Positions 52,423 through 64,000 of a DNA stretch of 64,000 bases are shown piece by piece. Positions within the stretch are counted from its first letter, which is position 1. The number at the start of each line of letters is the position of its first letter. A program made the translations under genes and the position numbers. The notes beneath the pieces are model-generated. The model had not been told where the DNA came from. It was given only the letters and a program-made list of their open reading frames with translations, and ran no database searches. The stretch covers positions 1 to 64,000 of the forward strand of contig OZ252031.1 in the NCBI GenBank assembly GCA_965247775.1, in the 5' to 3' direction. The stretch comes from G965247775 sp965247775 (GTDB lineage Bacteria; Chloroflexota; Dehalococcoidia; Bin125).

Positions 52423-53361
52423 CTACTGGAAGAGTTCTCCCACGGACTGGCCGGTGTGGATCCGCTGGATCGCCTCGCCCAGCAGCGGCGCCACGCTGAT
52501 CGTTTGCAGCTTGCCGTCGGGCAACGCGGGCGGCGGCAGCGTGTCCGTCACCAGGAGATGGCTGAGCGGGCTGCGCTCGATGCGCTCGATCGCCGGGCCG
52601 GAGAGGACACCGTGCGTGCAGGCCGCGTACACCTCGCGCGCGCCATGCCCCTTGAGCAGCGTGGCCACCTCCACGAGGGTGCCCGCCGTATCCACTTCAT
52701 CGTCGATGACCAGGGCGTCCAGGCCCGCCACGTCGCCGATCAGGTGCAGCATCTGCGCGCTGTCGTCGTTGCCCAGACGGCGCTTCTCACAGAGCGCCAG
52801 CGGCGCGCCCATCCGCTCGGCCATGTTGCGGGCCCGCTTGGCGCTGCCCAGGTCGGGCGCCACCACGACGCCGCTGAACTCGCGCTCCTTGAAAGCCTCG
52901 GCGAGCAACACCAGCGCCGTCAGCTCGTCGGTTGGGATGTTGAAGAAACCCTGGATCTGGCCCGCGTGGAGGTCCATCGTCAAGATCCGGCTGGCCCCGG
53001 CCGTCTCCAGCAGATTGGCGATCAGGCGGGCCGTAATCGGGATCCGCGGCTGATCCTTCTTGTCCGAGCGTCCGTAGGGGAAGTACGGAATCACCGCCGT
53101 GATGCGGCCGGCGCTGGCGCGGCGGGCCGCGTCGATCATAATCAGCAGCTCCATGAAGCGGGCGTTGACCGGCCGCGCCCCCGGCTGGACCAGGAATACG
53201 TCGCGCTCCCGGACGTTCTCACAGAAGCGAACGAAAATATTCTCGTTGGAAAAGGCCGTCACTTCGGCCCGGCCCAGGGGCATGTCCAGCCGGTCGCAGA
53301 TGGCGTGCGCCAACCCGGGATGGGCGTTACCGCTGAAGATCAGGGGGCCGTGCAGGGTCAC
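52423..53361 (-). CDS. prs: Ribose-phosphate pyrophosphokinase
   Basis: 312 residues from a GTG preceded by CGGAGG. It makes PRPP from ribose-5-phosphate and ATP for nucleotide, histidine and tryptophan synthesis. Motifs: FSNENIFVRFCENVRERDVF (about residue 37), AVIPYFPYGRSDKKDQPR (about residue 90), the catalytic MDLHAGQIQGFF (about residue 128) and the PRPP-binding VIDDEVDTAGTLVEVATLL (about residue 217). The length is typical (310-320). It is divergent from rpoB across a 480-base gap, with secA 83 bases downstream on the same strand. Confidence 0.95.
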   Translation of the reverse strand: MTLHGPLIFSGNAHPGLAHAICDRLDMPLGRAEVTAFSNENIFVRFCENVRERDVFLVQPGARPVNARFMELLIMIDAARRASAGRITAVIPYFPYGRSDKKDQPRIPITARLIANLLETAGASRILTMDLHAGQIQGFFNIPTDELTALVLLAEAFKEREFSGVVVAPDLGSAKRARNMAERMGAPLALCEKRRLGNDDSAQMLHLIGDVAGLDALVIDDEVDTAGTLVEVATLLKGHGAREVYAACTHGVLSGPAIERIERSPLSHLLVTDTLPPPALPDGKLQTISVAPLLGEAIQRIHTGQSVGELFQ

Positions 53362-53557
53362 CGGAGCCTCCGGAGCGCGCCGCCGAGTATCGCTCCACCC
53401 CGGGGAAGCGACAAGCAAGGAGCCCCCCCAGTCCCCCGGCGCGCTAGCTTATCCACGATTCTCCCCCAGCCCCGTCCCCAACTCGCCCGGAGCGTTGCCC
53501 AGACGACAGACCGTTTGCTCCCAGCTACTCACTGCAGCCCGCCCTCGCTCTGCGCGC

Positions 53558-53587
53558 TTGACCGCCGCCCAGCCACGCGCGTACAAT
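53558..53587 (+). promoter_or_regulatory. Sigma70-type promoter upstream of rpoBC
   Basis: TTGACC (53558-53563), an 18-base spacer and TACAAT (53582-53587). It is the best promoter in the 481-base gap between prs and rpoB and would give a leader of about 250 bases before the rpoB ATG. The gap upstream also holds TTATCCACG at 53447-53455. No attenuator hairpin with a T-run is seen in the leader; a small open frame is listed separately. Confidence 0.75.
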
Positions 53588-53693
53588 CCCCTCTGGCCGC
53601 GCATGCCCAGAAAATACACCCCATCCAAATGACACCGCGTTGACGGCAGGGACCCCTGCACGGCCTACCGCGCCTGAGGAGCACCGATCCCGC

Positions 53694-53842
53694 ATGACGC
53701 CTCCCGACGGGTCCGCCTCCGGATCCCACCCGTCCGCCGCGCCAGCGTCCCCCCGCGCGCGCGTTCGCGCGCCCTGGCAGCCACTCTCGTCCCGCGTCCG
53801 TTCCGGTCCCCCGTCGCCGGTCACTGAGGAGCGAATCCCGAT

Positions 53843-53846
<4 letters not shown>
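53694..53846 (+). CDS. Possible 50-residue leader peptide overlapping the rpoB start
   Basis: An ATG at 53694, with GAGGAG about 12 bases upstream, opens a 50-codon frame whose TGA (53844-53846) overlaps the rpoB start as ATATGA. The peptide is Pro/Ser/Arg-rich (MTPPDGSASGSHPSAAP at the N-terminus, EERIPI at the end), with no recognised family. In GC-rich DNA such frames can be chance. The position, in the rpoBC leader and stop/start overlapped with rpoB, is what makes translational coupling plausible. Confidence 0.3.
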
Positions 53847-57614
<3,768 letters not shown>

Positions 57615-57622
<8 letters not shown>

Positions 57623-60600
57623 GGTCAATGACTTCGACGCCATCCGCATCGCCCTGGCCTCAGCGGAGCAGATCCGCTCCTGGTCGTACGGCGAGGTGCT
57701 GAAGCCGGAAACGATCAACTACCGCACGCTCAAGCCCGAGAAGGATGGGCTCTTCTGCGAGAAGATCTTCGGCCCGCAGAAGGACTTCGAGTGCATGTGC
57801 GGCAAGTACAAGCGCGTCCGTTACAAGGGCATCATCTGCGATAAGTGCGGCGTGGAAGTGACCCGCAGCAAAGTGCGCCGGGAGCGCATGGGCCACATCG
57901 AGCTGGCCGCCCCCGTCAGCCACATCTGGTTCGTCAAGGGCACGCCCAGCCGCATGGCGCTGCTGCTGGACATCTCTCCGCGCGCGCTGGAGCGCGTGAT
58001 CTACTTCGCGCAGTACCTCATCACGGGCATCAACGAGGAGCAGAAGGCCAAGGCCATCGAGCACCTCAAACTGGACGCCGAGGATGCGGCCGAAGCCGCC
58101 GAGAAGGAGATCGAAGCGGCCCTGGCGCAGCTCAAGATCGCCAGCGAGGGCCGCCTCCGGGCGATCAAGGACGCGCTCCGCGCCGGCGCCAAAGCTAGCA
58201 AGGACGCCAACAAGACCCATCTCGCCGCACTCAAGCAGACGGCCAAGGACTTCACCGCCCTGCTCAAGGAGTTCGACGGCAAGAAGGCCCGGCGCAACTT
58301 CAAGCTGGAAGACGTCGTCATCGTGGAGCGCGGCGGCGGCGTCGTCGCCGAGCGCATGATCAAGAAGCTCGACACGGCCCTGGAAAAGAAGCTGGCCCGG
58401 GCGGAGAGGGACGCCGCCGCCGCCGAGAAGAAGATCGCCGCCCAGGCGGAGGCGGACGAGAAGCAGACCCGCGACGACGTCTTCGCGCAGGAGGAAGCCC
58501 TGCGGGAGCGGTTGGCCGGCGTCCGCGAGCGGGCCCAGGCCGAGGTGGAAGAGCGCATGCAGGAGCTGGAAGCGCTGCAGAGCCCCCTTGAGACCATGGA
58601 CTTCACCAACGCCGTGATCAGCGAAGAGCGGGCCGCCGAACTGCAGGAGCGCTACCCCGGCGTGATCAGCATGGGCATGGGCGCCGAAGCCGTCCTCCCC
58701 GTGCTCGAGCGCGTGCAGCTGCCCGAGCTGAGCGTCGCCCTGCAAGAGGAAGTCGCCACCACCTCCGGCCAGCGCCGCAAGAAGGCCATGAAGCGCCTGC
58801 GCGTCGTGGAGGCGCTGCGCAAGTCGGGCAACCGTCCGATCTGGATGGTCTTCCGCGCCTTGCCCGTGCTGCCGCCGGACCTGCGCCCCATGGTGCAGCT
58901 GGACGGCGGCCGCTTCGCCACCTCCGACCTCAACGATCTCTACCGCCGCGTGATCAACCGCAACAACCGCCTCAAGCGGCTGCTGGAACTGGGCGCACCG
59001 GAAATCATCATCCGCAACGAGAAGCGCATGCTGCAGGAGGCCGTCGACTCCCTGATCGACAACGGCCGGCGCGGCCGCGCGGTGACCGGCAGCGGCAGCC
59101 ACAAGCTGAAGAGCCTCTCCGACCTGCTCAAGGGCAAGCAAGGGCGCTTCCGCCAGAACCTGCTGGGCAAGCGCGTGGACTACGCCGGCCGCTCAGTCAT
59201 CGTCGTGGGGCCCACGCTCAAGCTGCACGAATGCGGCCTGCCCAAGCGCATGGCGCTGGAACTCTTCAAGCCCTTCATCATGCATGAGCTGGTCGCGCGG
59301 GGGCTGGCGCACAACATCAAGAGCGCCAAGCGGGTGGTGGAGCGGGCCCGGCCCGAGGTGTGGGACGTGCTGGAGGACGTCGTACGCCAGCGGCCCGTGC
59401 TGCTGAACCGCGCGCCCACCCTGCACCGCCTGGGTATCCAGGCCTTCGAGCCCGTGCTCGTGGACGGCAGCGCCATCCAGATCCACCCCTTGGTCTGCTC
59501 CGCCTTCAACGCGGACTTCGACGGCGACCAAATGGCCGTGCACGTGCCCCTCAGCCGGGAGGCCGTGGCCGAGGCGCGCCAGATCATGCTCAGCACCAAG
59601 AATCTGCTCCTGCCCTCCTCGGGCGAGCCGGTCATCGCGCCCACCCTGGACATGGTCATGGGCTGCTACTACCTGACCACCGTCAAGCAGCGCGCGCGCG
59701 GCGCCTACGAGCCCGGCCCGCCCCCGCGGGGCCTCTTCGGCTCCTTCGAGGAAGCCCGCCTCGCCTACGACCTGGGCCAGCTGGACCTGCATGCCAGGAT
59801 CCGGGCGCGCGACGCGCGCACCGGGGGCGCCCTCGTCGAGACCACCGCGGGGCGCATCATCTTCGACCAGGTCGTCCCGGACGAGCTGCCTTTCCAGAAC
59901 ACGCTGCTCGACAAGAAGACCTTGCGGGAGTTGGTCTCCGCCACGCACAAGGAGCTGGGCAGCGAGGCCACCGCCCTCATGGCCGACAAGATCAAGGACA
60001 TCGGCTTCCGCTACGGCACCCAGTCCGGCGTGACGATCGCCGTGGACGAACTGCGCGTGCCGGAGCGCAAGGGGGAGCTGCTGCGCAAGGCCGAGGCCGC
60101 CGTGGAAGAGGTCCGCGAGCAGTTCCAGCTGGGCCTCATGACGGACCAGGAGCGCTACAGCAAGACCGTGGATATCTGGACCGAGACGACTGACGCGGTG
60201 TCCGACGCCATCTCCGACAACATGGACGCGTACGGCTCCATCAACGTCATGGTCTCCAGCGGCGCCAAGGGCAACATCGCCCAGGTGCGGCAGATGGCCG
60301 GCATGCGCGGCCTCATGTCCGACCCCTCCGGGCGCATCATCGAGCTGCCCATCCGCGCCTCCTTCCGCGAGGGGCTCTCCGTCCTGGAGTACTTCATCTC
60401 CACCCACGGGGCCCGCAAGGGGCTGGCCGATACGGCCCTGCGCACGGCCGACAGCGGCTACCTCACCCGGCGCCTGATCGACGTCTCGCAGGACGTGATC
60501 ATCCGCCAGGACGACTGCGCCCAGGACAGGCCGGCGCCGCCCGGACTGCTCTTCGAGGAAGAGCCGAAGGAACTCGGTCTCTTTGAGACGCTGCGGGAGC

Positions 60601-62081
60601 GCGTCATCGGCCGCTTCCTGGCCGCCCCCGTCGTCCAGCCCGAGACCGGCGAGATCCTTGCCGACACGGAAACCATGCTGGACGAGGAGCGCACGGACGC
60701 GCTGCTGGCGCAGGGCGTCCGCAGCTTCCGGCTGCGCTCACCCATGCTCTGCGGCACGCGCAACGGCCTCTGCCAGCGCTGTTACGGCCGCAGCCTCGCC
60801 ACCGGCGAGGTGGTCAAGATGGGCGAAGCCGTGGGCATCATCGCGGCCCAAAGCATCGGCGAGCCCGGCACACAGCTGACCATGCGCACCTTCCACACCG
60901 GCGGCGTCGCCGACGGCCGGGACATCACCAGCGGCCTGCCGCGCGTGGAAGAACTCTTCGAGGCGCGCGCCCCCAAGGGGCAGGCCACCATCGCCGAGAT
61001 CGACGGCCAGCTCTCCATCCTGCGCGAAGGCGAGGTGCGCAAGGTCCGCGTCACCGCCACGGAGACCTATCGCGACGAGTACGATCTCCCGGCCGGCGCG
61101 CGCGTCACGGCCAAAGCCGGCGCCCTGGTGGAAGAGGGCGCTGTGCTCGCGCACCTGCCCAGCAGCGGCGGCGATGCGGCCGCCGCGGCCGCCGCGGAGA
61201 AGAAGAGCACGAAACGCAAGGAGCGGGAGGACACGGAGAGCAGGCAGATCCTGGCGCGCGTCGCCGGACGGGTGGAACGCAAGGCGCGCACGCGCAAGCT
61301 GGCCATCGTCTACGAGCACCAGGACATCCGCGAGTACGCCATCCCCGCGGCGGCGCGGCTGCGGGTGGCCGAGGGCGACCACGTGGAGGCGGGGGACCGC
61401 ATCACCGAAGGCTCCGTCAACCCGCAGGAGATCCTGCGCACCCTGGGCGTGGACGCCGTCCACCGCTACCTGGTCACCGAGGTCCAGCAGGTCTACCGCG
61501 CGCAGGGCGTCAACATCAACGACAAGCACATTGAGGTCATCGTGCGGCAGATGCTGCGCAAGGTGCTCATCGGGCAGCCGGGCGAATCGGACCTGCTAGC
61601 GGGCGAGCTGCTGGACCGCTTCCAGTACGAAGACCTCAACGCCCGCCTGGTCGCCGAAGGCCGCGAGCCCGCCAGCGCCCAGCCGGTGCTGCTGGGAGTG
61701 ACCAAGGCCTCGCTCTCGCAGGAATCCTGGCTCTCCGCCGCCTCCTTCCAGGAAACCACGCGGGTGCTGACGGAGGCCGCCATCCACGGCTCCGTCGACC
61801 ATCTCGCCGGTCTCAAGGAGAACGTCATCATCGGCAAGCTCATCCCCGCCCGCGCGGAAGTGGAGCTGCCGCCGCTGCCCGAACCCAGCAGCGTCAGCAC
61901 CGAGGGGCTTCTCGGCGACCTCCCGGGCGAGGAGGCGCTGGAGGGGCTGACCGAGGAACTGATGCGCGAGCTGGGCTTCAGCACGCAGGCAAGCCCCGGC
62001 GAGGCGGCGGCGGCAGCCGTCCCGGCGGGCGCTGCGGCCGCTGACATCTCCCTGGGCTTCATCGCCGAGCCGGACGAGTAG
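57615..62081 (+). CDS. rpoC: RNA polymerase beta' subunit with coiled-coil insertion
   Basis: 1488 residues from a GTG with AAGGAGAGGAA upstream. Zinc site 1 is in CMCGKYKRVRYKGIICDKCG (about residue 58). The active-site NADFDGDQMAVHVPLS (about residue 634), the clamp/bridge-helix elements and the trigger loop region GIIAAQSIGEPGTQLTMRTF (about residue 1075) follow. Zinc site 2 has CGTRNGLCQRC near residue 1045 with an earlier Cys. Between ITGINEEQKAKA (about residue 137) and the VRLELP-like lid, a ~200-residue charged helical insert is present; such inserts are known in Chloroflexota. rpsL does not follow; the gene ends at a palindrome facing groEL. Confidence 0.97.
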
Positions 62082-62103
62082 GCCGCCCGGAGGGGCCGCA
62101 GAC

Positions 62104-62143
62104 ACGCGGAGAGCCGGGGCCCGCGGGCCCCGGCTCTCCGCGT
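62104..62143. terminator. Perfect 40-base palindrome between convergent rpoC and groEL
   Basis: Positions 62105-62142 are an exact palindrome whose left half is CGCGGAGAGCCGGGGCCCG, and flanking A/T (62104/62143) extend it to 40 bases. The RNA hairpin would have a stem of about 18-20 bp, very GC-rich, in the 86-base gap between rpoC and groEL stops. It is symmetrical, so it can act for both transcripts. There is no T-run on either side, so it is a non-canonical intrinsic or Rho-assisted terminator by inference. Confidence 0.75.
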
Positions 62144-62167
62144 CTGCCGCTTAGGCCGCGGAGGCGG

Positions 62168-63793
<1,626 letters not shown>

Positions 63794-63878
63794 CTGCTGT
63801 CCTTTCCTGCCGGGAGCGGGATCCGCGGCCGGCCGACGCGCCGGGCGGCGCGGGCGGGCGCGCGGCTCGCGCCGGCGC

Positions 63879-64000
63879 CTAGACGATCACCTTGGCCAGG
63901 ATCTCGCTCTCCTGCAGGACGATCAGGTCCTCGCGCTCGATCTTGATCTCTTGGCCGGTGTACTTCTTGTAGAGGATGCGGTCCCCAACAGCGACCTCCA
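63879..64000 (-). CDS. groS: 10-kDa co-chaperonin GroES, C-terminal part
   Basis: The window ends inside this gene. The last ~39 codons read EVAVGDRILYKKYTGQEIKI, then EREDLIVLQESEILAKVIV and a TAG. VGDRILYKKYTGQEIK is the GroES barrel strand and the REDLIVLQESEILA end is typical. It caps GroEL. About 60 N-terminal residues, with the mobile loop, lie beyond 64000. It precedes groL on the minus strand, the normal groES-groEL order. Confidence 0.95.
   Translation of the reverse strand, partial: EVAVGDRILYKKYTGQEIKIEREDLIVLQESEILAKVIV

Noticed and set aside
53447..53455. TTATCCACG, one base from the DnaA box TTATCCACA
   Set aside because: A single box without a cluster or AT-rich unwinding region; chance is likely and no dnaA is nearby.

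Overview
The window is very GC-rich bacterial chromosomal DNA, densely packed and mostly housekeeping. No single gene proves the taxon. The best fit is a Chloroflexota lineage (Thermomicrobia or SAR202/Dehalococcoidia-like), for three reasons: a two-domain RicT/PSP1 protein in the lysA-holB neighbourhood, a long coiled-coil insertion near the N-terminus of RpoC, and a catabolic block that includes an F420/FMN luciferase-like enzyme. This is an inference; a 16S or marker-protein phylogeny would decide it.

Layout. (1) 1-4.8 kb: a cut-off M16 peptidase and a metallo-beta-lactamase-fold hydrolase on the minus strand, then lysA-holB-ricT on the plus strand. (2) 4.8-10.9 kb: one compact minus-strand operon read rpmH-rnpA-yidD-lipoprotein-yidC-jag-parA-parB. 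This is the classical origin-proximal set, but dnaA is absent. Two parS-like sites lie at the yidD/lipoprotein junction. (3) 11-17.7 kb: a TPR-lytic transglycosylase lipoprotein divergent from alanine racemase, a CopC-like membrane-anchored protein, an unrecognised protein, DoxX and a GNAT-like protein. (4) 17.7-28.4 kb: an accessory catabolic block with SDR, LLM oxidoreductase, methyltransferase, a truncated AhpD-like gene, 2-hydroxyacid dehydrogenase, zinc alcohol dehydrogenase, PEP-synthase-like protein, M24 hydrolase, cupin, amidohydrolase and ABM-domain protein. (5) 28.7-32 kb: DUF4389 membrane protein, tRNA-Thr(CGU), a frameshifted NHL-repeat pseudogene, GNAT and lipA.

(6) 32-35.3 kb: a nitrogen-assimilation cassette. 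An atypical OmpR-type regulator resembling actinobacterial GlnR is followed by a eukaryote-type glutamine synthetase II and then by a short GSI-alpha glutamine synthetase. (7) 35.3-45.8 kb: a complex I operon in the order nuoA-B-C-D-H-J-K-L-M-N, with no nuoE, F, G or I. It has a textbook sigma70-type promoter, and the transcript should start with a large hairpin. (8) 45.9-53.4 kb: prs-secA-unknown-valS on the minus strand. (9) 53.4-62.1 kb: rpoB-rpoC on the plus strand, driven by a clear promoter and not preceded by the usual rplJ-rplL. A perfect 40-base palindrome separates rpoC from the convergent groES-groEL operon at the right edge.

How the genes work together. The rpmH-to-parB operon ties ribosome and RNase P biogenesis to membrane protein insertion (YidC, Jag, YidD) and chromosome partitioning. 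The nuo operon supplies a proton-pumping quinone reductase whose electron-input module is not encoded here. The gln cassette handles ammonium assimilation. The 17.7-28.4 kb block looks like breakdown of small organic molecules. No CRISPR array, prophage, insertion sequence or rRNA was seen. The most unusual signals are the paired parS-like sites, the nuoI-less complex I operon with its 5' hairpin, the repeat-bearing NuoC tail, the expanded 27-bp repeat in jag, the RpoC coiled coil, a possible leader ORF fused to the rpoB start, and two decayed genes.
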